Assembly (NCBI RefSeq): GCF_041080625.1
Contig: NZ_CP163518.1
Coordinates: forward strand, 5,890,001 to 5,954,000
Direction of reading: 5' to 3'
Origin: Streptomyces sp. CG1
Lineage (GTDB): Bacteria; Actinomycetota; Actinomycetes; Streptomycetales; Streptomycetaceae
DNA: 64,000 bases
Of the stretch, positions 18,530 to 26,120 are shown in pieces. The stretch's first letter is position 1. The number at the start of each line of letters is the position of its first letter. The notes beneath the pieces were generated by a model. The model was not told the DNA's origin. It worked only from the letters and a program-made list of their open reading frames with translations, and did no database searches. The position numbers and the translations under genes are program-made.

Positions 18530-18626
18530 GCAGTTCTCTCGCAGTGGCCCAAGGGCCCGGGAGCCGTTCTCGCGCAGTGACCGAAGCGCCCGTGAACTGT
18601 TCTTTCGGAGGGACCGAAGTGCGCCC
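18497..18626. repeat. 33-bp repeats derived from the 3' end of the AfsR-like gene
   Basis: The last codons of the AfsR-like gene plus its stop (18497-18527, GAGCTGCTCGCGC...) are followed by three decayed copies at 18528-18560, 18561-18593 and 18594-18626, each beginning GAGC or GAAC and containing CGCAGTG.CC.AAG. The array ends 9 nt before the stop codon of the converging polymerase gene. Confidence 0.75.
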
Positions 18627-18635
18627 TGACAGCGC

Positions 18636-20336
18636 TCACTTGGCGTCGGCATAGCACTCCACCACCGCCGTCGTGAACGGGAAGCGCACCGGGGTCTCAC
18701 CGAAGGTCAGCCGTCCGGCGAGGTCGGCGGAGGCGCGGATGGCCTGGACGACCGTGTCGGCCTCCTCTGCGGGACAGTGCACGATCACCTCGTCGTGCTG
18801 GAAGAAGACCAGCTCGGCCTTGAGGCCGGCGCAGGCCCGGCGGAGCCCGGCGAGCATCAGCAACGCCCAGTCGGCGGCGCTGCCCTGGACGACGAAGTTC
18901 CGCGCGAAGCGGCCTCGCGCCCGGGAGTTGGTGGAGGCGTAACCCGGGATCCAAGCGGCCTGCCCGCCGGCCTGCGGGTCGGTGTCGTCCTCGGCGACCG
19001 GGATGCCCGCCTCCTCCGCCGTGTCCTCGCCGGACCCGGCCGCCGGCGGGCAGGTCCGGCCCAGCCAGGTGCGCACCAGGCGGCCCTCCTCGCCCGCGCG
19101 GGCGGCCTCGTCGACGTATGCGACGGCTTTCGGGAAGCGGCGGCGGAGCGCGGCCAGGTTCTTCAGGCCGTCGCCGGAGGTCTGGCCGTAGACCGCACCG
19201 AGCACGGCGAGCTTGGCCTGGTCGCGGTCGCCGGAGAAGGCGCGGTCGGAGACGGACTGATAGAGGTCGCTCTCGCGGCCGGCGACCTCCATCAGGCCGG
19301 GGTCGCGGGAGATCGCGGCGAGAACACGCGGCTCCATCTGGTCGGCGTCGGCCACCACCAGCCGCCAGCCGGGGTCGGCGACCACAGCCCGGCGGATCAC
19401 CTTCGGGATCTGCAGTCCGCCCCCGCCGTTGGTCACCCAGCGTCCGGTGACCGTGCCGCCGGCGAGGAACTCGGGGCGGAAGCGGCCGTCGCGCACCCAG
19501 TCCTGCAGCCAGGACCAGCCGTGCGCCACCCAGATGCGGTACAGCTTCTTGTACTCCAGGAGCGGTTCGACGGCCGGGTGGTCGAGGGACTGGATCTCCC
19601 AGCGGCGGGTCGAGCGCACCTTGATCCCGGCCTGGGCGAAGGCCTTGATCACATCGGCGGGCAGATCGGGGCGGACCCGGCGGCCGAAGGCGGCCGCCAC
19701 CTCGTCGGCCAGCTCGGCGAGGCGACGCGGCTCGCCTCTGCCCGCGTACCGCTCGCCCAGCAGGTCGTGGAGCAGCCGGCGGTGGACCTCGGCGCTCCAC
19801 GGCAGGCCCGCGTGGTTCATCTCGGCGGCCACCAGCATCCCGGCCGACTCGGCGGCCGTCAGCAGCCGCATCCGGTCGGGGTGGGCGGTCCGCTCGTGCC
19901 GTCGCTGCTGTTCGGCGTAGACCGCGAGGAGGTCGGTCAGGGGCAGGCGGGTGCCGGTAGCCTCGAACAGCGGGGACTGGGCGCCCGGTTCGGCCGAGCG
20001 CTGTGGCGGGTCGGGCGGTACGGGGCCGCCGCGGAGGCGGGCCAGGGCGGCGGCGGCCGAGCGTGGCTCGCCGTGCCGGCCCTCGTGGCCCAGCAGGAGT
20101 GTCTCGGCGTCCTCGATGTCGTAGCACCGCTCCACTCGCACCCCCGTGGCGAGCAGACGCGGGTAGACCTCGGGGGTGGACCGCCACACCCAGCGCGTCA
20201 CCTCCGGGCGGCTCCGCACCGCCCCGGCGAGATCGCTCTCCCGCCGCACCGGCCCGGCGGGCAGCCCGTCCGGGCCGAGGGGGGCGACATCCACGCCTCC
20301 GTCCTCGGCCGCTGCGAGCGCCCACCGGTCGGTCAT
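18636..20336 (-). CDS. Family A DNA polymerase, short form (bifunctional 3'-5' exonuclease/polymerase type)
   Basis: The 566-residue product lacks the 5' nuclease domain of PolA. The polymerase motifs are clear. Motif A is VVADADQMEPRVLAAIS, motif B is RDQAKLAVLGAVYGQTSGDG, and motif C is FFQHDEVIVHCP with the catalytic His-Asp-Glu. The N-terminal 190 residues correspond to a diverged proofreading exonuclease region in which I cannot point to all metal ligands. Such second family A enzymes coexist with full PolA in actinomycetes and are thought to act in repair. ATG 20336 is chosen; a TTG at 20366 would add ten residues. It converges with the AfsR-like gene and has its own promoter region. 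Confidence 0.88.
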   Translation of the reverse strand: MTDRWALAAAEDGGVDVAPLGPDGLPAGPVRRESDLAGAVRSRPEVTRWVWRSTPEVYPRLLATGVRVERCYDIEDAETLLLGHEGRHGEPRSAAAALARLRGGPVPPDPPQRSAEPGAQSPLFEATGTRLPLTDLLAVYAEQQRRHERTAHPDRMRLLTAAESAGMLVAAEMNHAGLPWSAEVHRRLLHDLLGERYAGRGEPRRLAELADEVAAAFGRRVRPDLPADVIKAFAQAGIKVRSTRRWEIQSLDHPAVEPLLEYKKLYRIWVAHGWSWLQDWVRDGRFRPEFLAGGTVTGRWVTNGGGGLQIPKVIRRAVVADPGWRLVVADADQMEPRVLAAISRDPGLMEVAGRESDLYQSVSDRAFSGDRDQAKLAVLGAVYGQTSGDGLKNLAALRRRFPKAVAYVDEAARAGEEGRLVRTWLGRTCPPAAGSGEDTAEEAGIPVAEDDTDPQAGGQAAWIPGYASTNSRARGRFARNFVVQGSAADWALLMLAGLRRACAGLKAELVFFQHDEVIVHCPAEEADTVVQAIRASADLAGRLTFGETPVRFPFTTAVVECYADAK

Positions 20337-20384
20337 GTCTGCGAGTGTGGCAGCCGGGTCTGACAATCGGCCTGACCTGCGATT

Positions 20385-21155
20385 TCAGTCCTCTGAGGCG
20401 GCCGGATCGGCCGCCGTCCCGCCGACCCCCGGCAGCTTCTGCTCCGTCAGCAGCGACAGCATCCTGGCGAGGTGCTTCTCGGTCCCGCTCTTGGTGATGC
20501 CGAGGTCGTTGAGCACGCCTTCGCCGTTCTCCTGCTCCAGGAGCGCGAGCAGGATGTGCTCGGTGCCGATGTAGTTGTGGCCGAGCCGGAGGGCCTCGCG
20601 GAAGGTGAGCTCCAGGGCCTTCTTGGCGTCGGGGCCGTAGGGGATGAGGTCAGGGACGTCGTCCGAGGCCGGCGGGAGGGCGGCGGTGGCGGCCTGCCGT
20701 ACGGAGTCCAGGAGGACGTCCTGTGCGGTGATCATCTTCGCCGCCAGGCCCTCCGGTTCGGCCAGCAGTCCGAGGACCAGGTGCTCGGGGCGGCCCTCGG
20801 GGTTGCGGGCCGCCACCGCCTCGTTGTGCGCGGCCATGACCACGTTCCGTGCGCGGGGGGTGTAACGGCTGAAGGCCTGGTTGGGATCGAGGTCGGTGGA
20901 CTCCTTCGGCACGAATCGCTTCTGCGCGGCCTGCCGGGTCACTCCCATACTCCGGCCGATCTCGGTCCAGGACGCGCCCGAGCGCCGCGCTTGGTCGACG
21001 AAGTGGCCGATCAGATGGTCGGCCACATCGCCGAGGTGATCGGCGGCGATCACCGCGTCCTGGAGCTGGTCGAGGGGCTCGGGGTGAACCTTCTTGATGG
21101 CCTCGATGAGGTCGTCGAGGCGTACGGATGCCGTGATGTTCGGGTTGGTCGCCAT
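20385..21155 (-). CDS. Clp N-terminal-domain protein with helix-turn-helix
   Basis: The product is 256 residues. Residues about 45-85 contain a helix-turn-helix (SGASWTEIGRSMGVTRQAAQKRF). Residues about 95-235 are a double Clp_N fold, the substrate/adaptor-binding domain of ClpA/ClpC: first repeat FSRYTPRARNVVMAAHNEA with PEHLVLGLL, second repeat KKALELTFREALRLGHNYIGTEHILLALL. There is no ATPase module, so it is not a chaperone. It looks like a DNA-binding sensor that uses a Clp_N fold, or a Clp adaptor that binds DNA. Both promoter hexamers upstream lie in matching palindromes and the ATG is at the predicted transcription start, which suggests autoregulation from a leaderless transcript. Confidence 0.88.
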   Translation of the reverse strand: MATNPNITASVRLDDLIEAIKKVHPEPLDQLQDAVIAADHLGDVADHLIGHFVDQARRSGASWTEIGRSMGVTRQAAQKRFVPKESTDLDPNQAFSRYTPRARNVVMAAHNEAVAARNPEGRPEHLVLGLLAEPEGLAAKMITAQDVLLDSVRQAATAALPPASDDVPDLIPYGPDAKKALELTFREALRLGHNYIGTEHILLALLEQENGEGVLNDLGITKSGTEKHLARMLSLLTEQKLPGVGGTAADPAASED

Positions 21156-21202
21156 GTGTCAACCGTAGGTTGCACTCCAGGGGACGTCAACCGTTGGTTG
21201 AC
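21156..21202 (-). promoter_or_regulatory. Promoter with two palindromic operators upstream of the Clp_N-HTH gene
   Basis: On the minus strand TTGACG (21190-21185) and TACGGT (21167-21162) are separated by 17 bp, and the ATG starts 6 nt after the -10. The -35 lies in a perfect palindrome, GTCAACC-N3-GGTTGAC (21186-21202). The -10 lies in a second, partly matching copy (21158-21173, GTCAACCGTAGGTTGC). The two sites start 28 bp apart. Confidence 0.75.
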
Positions 21203-21214
21203 AGTCGAGTTTGG

Positions 21215-21412
21215 GTTGAGGAACAGTTCCGACAGCCCGCGCGCTGCGGCGGTCGTGTGCACGGACATCGCGCAGGCGACCCCGACGGCTGCCGTCAGCT
21301 CGGTCAGCGGTCCGCCCCGGCTGCCCACCGCCACGATGAACATCACGTCGGGACCCGGGGTGGCGCAGAGCGCGAACGCGGCGTAGAGGGACGTGTTCAC
21401 CATGCCGGTCAT
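21215..21412 (-). pseudogene. Truncated LysE/RhtB-type exporter remnant
   Basis: Starting at ATG 21412 (or 21403) the minus strand encodes MVNTSLYAAFALCATPGPDVM followed by FIVAVGSRGG and AAVGVACAMSVHTTAAARGLS. This matches the N terminus of LysE/RhtB amino-acid exporters (TPGPD motif, then G..GG...G....G...H). Some residues seem missing between FAL and CATPGPD. Only about 60 of the usual 200 residues remain, and the frame then runs into the Clp_N promoter. It is probably a dead fragment lying between a repeat array and that promoter. Confidence 0.6.
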
Positions 21413-21433
21413 GCCTGGCGCCGCCACGCGCGC

Positions 21434-21574
21434 GTGGGGTGCAATTCCGGGGTCTGAGACGGTTCCAGATCTGGGGCGTGACTCCAGGGTCTGAGGTGTG
21501 TCTCCGGGGTCCGGGGCGCGACTCCGGGATCTGAGGTGCGGCCCCAGGGTTTGGGGCGCGACTGCCTCAGGGGT
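21434..21574. repeat. Tandem 18-20-bp array overlapping the 3' end of the ArsR gene
   Basis: Four 20-bp units are exactly phased: 21478-21497, 21498-21517, 21518-21537 and 21538-21557. Shorter units lie on the left (21441-21458 and 21459-21477). On the right, 21558-21574 includes the stop codon of the ArsR gene. The consensus in the gene direction is GCRCCYCAGACCCYGGAGTC. Confidence 0.85.
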
Positions 21575-22091
21575 GCTCCTGCTCGTACATCACCACCAGT
21601 ACGCCGTGCACCGGCTGGTCCGTGCCGTCCTCCTCCGTCCCGTCCACCAGCTCGGCCAGCGTCTCCCGCAGTCGTCGCGCCCGTTCCGGGGACAGGCGCA
21701 GGTGACGCAGGCTCAGCAGATGGTCCTCGGAGGAGCGGTCGACCTCCTGGGCGACGGCGTTCAGCAGGGCTGCCCGGTCGGCCGCGCGCGGTTCGGTGAC
21801 CCGCAGCCGCCGACCGGTCCGCCGGTAGTAGTGCTCGGTGCCGCCCCGGACTTTGCGGGTCTCCGTGATGTGCACGAGCCCCGCCGTGTGCAGCGTCTTC
21901 AGATGGTGCGCCACGCTCCCCTTGGCCACGTCGAGGCGGACCGCCAGCTGGCTGATCGTGGCGGCCTCGTGGGTCAGCGCGAACAGCAGGCGCTGGCGCA
22001 GCGGATGGGCGAGCGCGGCGAACTGCTCGGGCGTGGAGATGTCCAGCACGCCGCCGTCGACGCCATGGTCGGGTGGTTCCGGTCCGGTCAT
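21567..22091 (-). CDS. ArsR/SmtB-type winged-helix regulator
   Basis: The product is 174 residues. A winged helix covers about 18-95: FAALAHPLRQRLLFALTHEAATISQLAVRLDVAKGSVAHHLKTLHTAGLV is the helix-turn-helix, followed by a wing with RGGTEHYYRRTGR. The C-terminal 70 residues are helical and may sense a ligand or mediate dimerisation. No cysteine metal site is present. ATG 22091 starts 58 bp from the divergent S41 peptidase gene, so that gene and itself are likely targets. The 3' end is embedded in a tandem repeat array. Confidence 0.85.
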   Translation of the reverse strand: MTGPEPPDHGVDGGVLDISTPEQFAALAHPLRQRLLFALTHEAATISQLAVRLDVAKGSVAHHLKTLHTAGLVHITETRKVRGGTEHYYRRTGRRLRVTEPRAADRAALLNAVAQEVDRSSEDHLLSLRHLRLSPERARRLRETLAELVDGTEEDGTDQPVHGVLVVMYEQEHP

Positions 22092-22149
22092 GGGCTTAAG
22101 CGTCTAATTTCCTTGACTCTTTCGCAAGTCCGGTGCTGTACTCCCCGCC
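22092..22149. promoter_or_regulatory. Shared divergent promoter region, ArsR / S41 peptidase
   Basis: Toward the peptidase, TTGACT (22113-22118) is followed after 18 bp by TGTACT (22137-22142), which ends 7 nt before ATG 22150. The -10 match is imperfect. An imperfect GTC-N10-GAC dyad (22102-22117) overlaps the -35 and could be the ArsR site. Confidence 0.45.
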
Positions 22150-23085
22150 ATGACCGCTATGACCACACCCGCAGCATCACCCGCCCCTGTCGCCGACGTG
22201 CCCGCCGTCATCGAGGAGACCGCCCGACTCCTCGCCGCCAACTACGTCTTCCCGGAGCCGGCGGACCGGCTGGCCGCCCTCCTGCGCGGCCGGCTGGAGG
22301 AGGGGGCGTACGACACCGCCGATCCGGCGGAACTCGCCGCCCGCGTCACCGCCGACCTGCAGTCGGAGAACGGCGATTCGCATCTGCGCCTGAAATTTCA
22401 CGCCGAGCGCCTGCTGGAAGGCGCGGACCAGGTCGATCTCACCTCGCTCCGCGGTGAGTTCGCCGCGTCGCTGGGCGGGGTCCCGCGCGTGGAGCTTCTC
22501 CGGGGCGGGGTCGCGTCGCTCGAACTCGCCCCGATGCTCTTCCCGTTGGCCTGGGCGGCGGAGCCGCTGTCGGCCGCACTCACGCTGGTCGCGCGCGCGG
22601 GCACGCTGATCCTGGACCTCAGGGGTACGGTCGGCGGTCATCCGGACACGGTGGCGTTCGTGTGCAGTTACCTCCTGGACGAGCGGACCCACCTGAACAC
22701 CCAGTACTGGCGCGCGGGCGACCGGTACGAGCAGTCCTGGTCCCTTCCGCACGTTCCGGGCGTCCGCTTCGGGGGCGCCAAGCCGCTGTACGTCCTGACC
22801 AGCGGCCGAACCTTCTCCGGTGGTGAGGAACTCGCCTACAACCTGCAGCAGTTGGGGCGCGCGGTCATCGTGGGCGAAACCACGCGCGGCGGGGCGCATC
22901 CGCGCGAGGGCTGGGCGGTGCACCCGCACCTGGAGGCCTCGATCCCGGTCGGCCGCTCGGTCAATCCCATCTCCGGCACCAACTGGGAGGGCATCGGCGT
23001 ACGCCCAGACGCCCCCTGCCCCGCCGACGAGGCCCTCGACCACGCCCTGCGTCTGGCGAACGACGAACCGGCGCCCCGGAGCTGA
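22150..23085 (+). CDS. S41 family peptidase (tail-specific protease/IRBP-like)
   Basis: The product is 311 residues with no signal peptide. The N-terminal helical part (about 15-90) is of the type seen in IRBP-like S41 proteins (IEETARLLAANYVFPEPADRL, then GDSHLRL). The catalytic core follows: LILDLRGTVGGH, then LTSGRTFSGGEE with the candidate nucleophile Ser, then IVGETTRGGAHP. These are the three landmark segments of the family, although the base residue cannot be fixed by eye. It probably degrades or processes peptides in the cytoplasm. It is divergent from an ArsR regulator with a 58-bp spacer, which suggests inducible expression. Confidence 0.85.
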   Translation: MTAMTTPAASPAPVADVPAVIEETARLLAANYVFPEPADRLAALLRGRLEEGAYDTADPAELAARVTADLQSENGDSHLRLKFHAERLLEGADQVDLTSLRGEFAASLGGVPRVELLRGGVASLELAPMLFPLAWAAEPLSAALTLVARAGTLILDLRGTVGGHPDTVAFVCSYLLDERTHLNTQYWRAGDRYEQSWSLPHVPGVRFGGAKPLYVLTSGRTFSGGEELAYNLQQLGRAVIVGETTRGGAHPREGWAVHPHLEASIPVGRSVNPISGTNWEGIGVRPDAPCPADEALDHALRLANDEPAPRS

Positions 23086-23608
23086 CAGTTCCCGGACCTT
23101 GTGGCAGCGCCTTTACGGGCTCGCTCGCTGACGCTCCGATCGATCTTGGGATCCGGCCGTCCCGGACGCGCCTGCCGGCCGCTCCGACCGGCCTCAGTTC
23201 TGACCCTCCCGGCCGCCCGCCGAACGTTACGGCCGCCCCCGGGCATGGCTCCTCTGGGCCCGCCGACCCCTCCGGACGACCGTCAGGCAACGCCCTCCCG
23301 ACCCTCGCCACCCCGTGCCGGGTGCCGGGTGATGGGTGGCGGTTGCCCGACAGTTGCCTCTCGGCTCGCAGCCTCCCGGCTTGTGCCCTCTCGGCCCTCG
23401 CCGCCGCCTCCCCGTGCCGGACAATCGGGCGGTTGGCCGGCAGCGGCCCTCCTGGATATAGCCCTGTCATCACCCGGCCTCCCGGCTCCCGTACCCCGCC
23501 ACCATCCACGACTACCTTGGTGTTGATCACCGGCATCCCGGGCACCACACCCCGGCTGCCCGCCCGCCCTTCATCCACAGCCTGTGGACAAGGTGCGGCC
23601 CGCTGTCG
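23086..23608. other. Gene-free, C-rich intergenic region
   Basis: No gene is supported. The plus strand is strongly C-rich, and short motifs such as GCCTCCCGGCT and CCCTCTCGG recur (for example near 23370, 23390 and 23480), suggesting decayed tandem repeats. The last 30 bases carry the upstream region of the DUF2786 gene. Confidence 0.5.
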
Positions 23609-24751
23609 GTGGAGCGTGGCACGATCGACGATGTGACCAGCACTGCCAGCAATGCCAGCACTGTCGAGCAGGCCTTTCGGGCCGCTCTCTACGACGACAC
23701 CGACACCGGGCTCGACACCGGTGCCTCTCTGCTCGCCGCCGACCCCGCTGCGGACGCCGAACTCGCGCGGCGAGGCGAGGCGTTCGTCGCAACGGCCTGG
23801 CAGCGCGGCTGGCAGCCCGCCGATGTCGTACGACTGGTGCGGCGCGAGTTGGAGGACGTGCATGTGCGCCTGACCGCCGCGCTGATCCGTGCGCAGTCCG
23901 GCCGGGACCGCCCGCGCGGGCGCCGCTGGGCCGCCCAGCTGGCGGACCTGCCCGAGGGCCCCGCCCGAGAGGCCGACCGTTTCGCGCAGGCCACCACCGC
24001 GCTGGAGCTGTACCGCCTGCTGCTGCGCCTGCCCACGCTGGAGCCCCTGGAGGACGAGCTCCGCCGCGCTCCCGGCCCGGCCGCCTCCCGCATGCTCGCC
24101 CGGATCCGCGCACTGCTCGCCAAGGCCGAGGCCACCGGCTATCCGGAGGAGGCGGAGGCGCTCAGCGCCAAGGCGCAGGAGCTGATGGCGCGGCACAGTG
24201 TCGACGAGGCGCTGCTCGCCGCCGAGGCGCCCGCGCCGGACGCGCCCGGCGCTTGCCGGATCGGTGTCGAGCCGCCGTACGAGCAGGCCAAGGCGGTTCT
24301 GCTCGACGCGGTGGCCGGGGCGAACCACTGCCGCGCGGTGTGGAACGAACCGCTGGGTTTCTCCACGGTCGTCGGCTTCGAGGCGGACCTGGAGGCGGTC
24401 GAGCTGCTCTACACCTCGCTGCTGGTGCAGGCCACGCATGCGATGACCAAGGCGGAGGCCGCGCAGAGAGCCGGCGGCCGGAAGCGGACCAAGACCTTCC
24501 GGCAATCGTTCCTGGCCGCCTACGCCCACAGAGTCGGCGACCGACTCGCGGCCGCCGCCGAGACCCAGGTCACCCGGGATCTGCTGCCCGTCCTGGCCAC
24601 CAGGGAGATAGCCGTCACCGACCGCCTGGAGCGCATGTTCCCCGAGACCACCACGACCCGGCTGCGCGGGGTGAGCGACGCGGCAGGATGGACGGAGGGC
24701 GCCCGCGCGGCGGACCGGGCCCAGGTAAGAGCCCGCCCCAGGTTGGAGTGA
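23609..24751 (+). CDS. DUF2786 domain protein
   Basis: The product is 380 residues. The DUF2786 core is at about 150-190: MLARIRALLAKAEATGYPEEAEALSAKAQELMARHSVDEALL, a helical module often found next to phage-like or DNA-associated proteins. A second conserved part follows (about 215-300), with AVAGANHCRAVWN and FEADLEAVELLYTSLLVQATHAM. It ends in a basic segment (GGRKRTKTFRQSFLAAYAHRVGDRL). No catalytic motif is visible and the function is unknown. GTG 23609 is the longest start; GTG 23633 would remove eight residues. The final 19 bases, including TGA, are the first unit of an 870-bp repeat array. Confidence 0.8.
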   Translation: MERGTIDDVTSTASNASTVEQAFRAALYDDTDTGLDTGASLLAADPAADAELARRGEAFVATAWQRGWQPADVVRLVRRELEDVHVRLTAALIRAQSGRDRPRGRRWAAQLADLPEGPAREADRFAQATTALELYRLLLRLPTLEPLEDELRRAPGPAASRMLARIRALLAKAEATGYPEEAEALSAKAQELMARHSVDEALLAAEAPAPDAPGACRIGVEPPYEQAKAVLLDAVAGANHCRAVWNEPLGFSTVVGFEADLEAVELLYTSLLVQATHAMTKAEAAQRAGGRKRTKTFRQSFLAAYAHRVGDRLAAAAETQVTRDLLPVLATREIAVTDRLERMFPETTTTRLRGVSDAAGWTEGARAADRAQVRARPRLE

Positions 24752-24937
24752 GGCCTCAGCTCGGGGCGACCGCCCAAGCTTGAGCGACCGCCTCAGCCTG
24801 CGGTGATCTCAGCAACCGGGAGTGACCGCCCCGGCCCGCAGTGAGCGCGTGGGCCGAGAGCGAGCACCAAAGGCTGGAGTGAGCACCCGAGGCCGGGATG
24901 AGCCCCCAGCCTGCGGCGAGCGCCTCAGACCGAAGCG
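24733..24937. repeat. 18-19-bp array phased on the DUF2786 stop codon
   Basis: Consecutive units are 24733-24751, 24752-24769, 24770-24787, 24788-24806, 24807-24825, 24826-24844, 24845-24863, 24864-24882, 24883-24901, 24902-24919 and 24920-24937. Nearly all end in a GTGA or GCGA tetranucleotide. The first unit contains the gene's own last codons and stop. The consensus is near GCGCCYCAGCCYGGAGTGA. Confidence 0.85.
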
Positions 24938-25049
24938 GCGCCCAGTCCGAAGCGGCGCCCAGTCCGAAGCGGCGCCCAGTCCGAAGCGGCGCCCAGTCCG
25001 AAGCGGCGCCCAGTCCGAAGCGGCGCCCAGTCCGAAGCGGCGCCCAGCC
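24931..25049. repeat. Homogeneous 17-bp tandem block
   Basis: Six identical copies of CGAAGCGGCGCCCAGTC start at 24931, 24948, 24965, 24982, 24999 and 25016. A seventh copy at 25033 differs in one base. Because 17 is not a multiple of 3, every frame reads through as a 17-residue peptide repeat. This explains the spurious long frames here. Confidence 0.95.
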
Positions 25050-25604
25050 GGGAGCGAGTGCCCCAGCCCGGAGTAGTGGCGCCCAGCCCGGGGTGGCCCC
25101 CAGCCGAGAGCGAGCGCCTCAGACCGGAGAGCGGCGCCCACCCGGGAGCGAGTGGCCCAGCCCGGGGTGGCCCCCAGCCCGGAGTGGCGCCCAGCCGAGA
25201 GCGAGCGCCTCAGACCGAAGCGGCGCCCAGCCGGGAGCGAGTGGCCCAGCCCGGGGTGGCGCCCAGCCCGGGGTGGCCCCCAGCCGAGAGCGAGCGCCTC
25301 AGACCGGAGAGCGGCGCCCAGCCGAGAGCGAGCGCCCCAGCCCGGGGTGGCCCCAGCCCGGAGTGGCGCCCAGCCGAGAGCGAGTGCCTCGGACCAGAGC
25401 GGCGCCCAACCGGGAGCGAGTGCCCCAGCCCGGGGTGGCCCCCAGTCCGGAGCGGCGCCCAGCCGAGTGCGAGTCCCCAGCCTGGAGTGGCCCCGGCCCG
25501 GAGCGGCCCGGCCCTGAAGTGACTGCCCCGGGCCGCACCAAGCCGGAGTACTGCCCCAGGCCCGCCCCAAGCCCGAGTGACGTGCCGCAGGCAGCAGCGG
25601 CCGT
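25050..25604. repeat. Compound degenerate repeat region
   Basis: Mixed units related to GCCCCAGCCCGGAGTGG and GCCGAGAGCGAGCGCCTCAGACCG alternate up to about 25580. Larger blocks of about 90-130 bp recur (compare 25101-25180, 25200-25310 and 25330-25440). No gene is supported. The region lies between convergent genes. Confidence 0.8.
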
Positions 25605-26120
25605 TCAGTCGCCGACCTGCTGGAAGGCGGAGACGGACGCGTTCGGGCCGGTGCCGCCGGGCTGGGTGGCGACGGGGCCGTATGACCAGGGGAAGCTGCG
25701 GGAGGTGGTGGCGCCGGGGAGGGTGATGTTCACCGTCTTCACGTCCAGGCTGTTCTTGCCGCCCGCCTCGCCGCGCACATAGCTGATGGTGAAGGACGCC
25801 GAGTCGCCCTTGGCGAGCTTCAGCTGCTGGGCCTTCGCACCCTTGAGTGCCGGCACGTCGGTCTTGGCCTTGCCGGTGTTCAGGGAGACGCCCGCGAAGC
25901 GGTCCAGGGTGCAGGGCTTGCTCTGGTTGGTGATGCTGACGGGAATCTCACCCGTGTCACCGGCCTTCGGCGCCACGCTCGCCGACCCGATCTGCACGGA
26001 GACCCCACCGATCTCGCAGCCCGAGCTGTTCTTGTCGCCGCTCTTGCTCCCGCCGCCACCGCAGGCGGTGAGCAGCAGGGCGGCGGCGAGGGCCGTGACG
26101 GTGAGCGGAATGGCGCGCAT
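25605..26120 (-). CDS. Lipoprotein with DUF4232-like domain
   Basis: The product is 171 residues. The N terminus MRAIPL, a hydrophobic core and the lipobox LLTAC near residue 19 mark a lipid-anchored extracellular protein. A Gly/Ser/Lys linker follows, then an all-beta domain with the pattern C-x-IGGVSVQIGS, ITNQSKPCTL, GVSLNTG and SFTISYVRG, which resembles the DUF4232 family common in Streptomyces. The two cysteines of the mature domain may form a disulfide. ATG 26120 is chosen over 26126 because GGGAC is then 8 nt away. The 3' end faces the repeat region. Confidence 0.8.
   Translation of the reverse strand: MRAIPLTVTALAAALLLTACGGGGSKSGDKNSSGCEIGGVSVQIGSASVAPKAGDTGEIPVSITNQSKPCTLDRFAGVSLNTGKAKTDVPALKGAKAQQLKLAKGDSASFTISYVRGEAGGKNSLDVKTVNITLPGATTSRSFPWSYGPVATQPGGTGPNASVSAFQQVGD

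Noticed and set aside
24931..25049. Possible CRISPR array
   Set aside because: Head-to-tail 17-bp copies with no spacers, no dyad repeats and no cas genes.
24822..25782. Several overlapping open frames with Ser/Gly/Ala/Pro/Glu repeats
   Set aside because: They arise because the 17-bp repeat has no stop in any frame. All three plus frames and the minus frames stay open equally, and there is no start signal.
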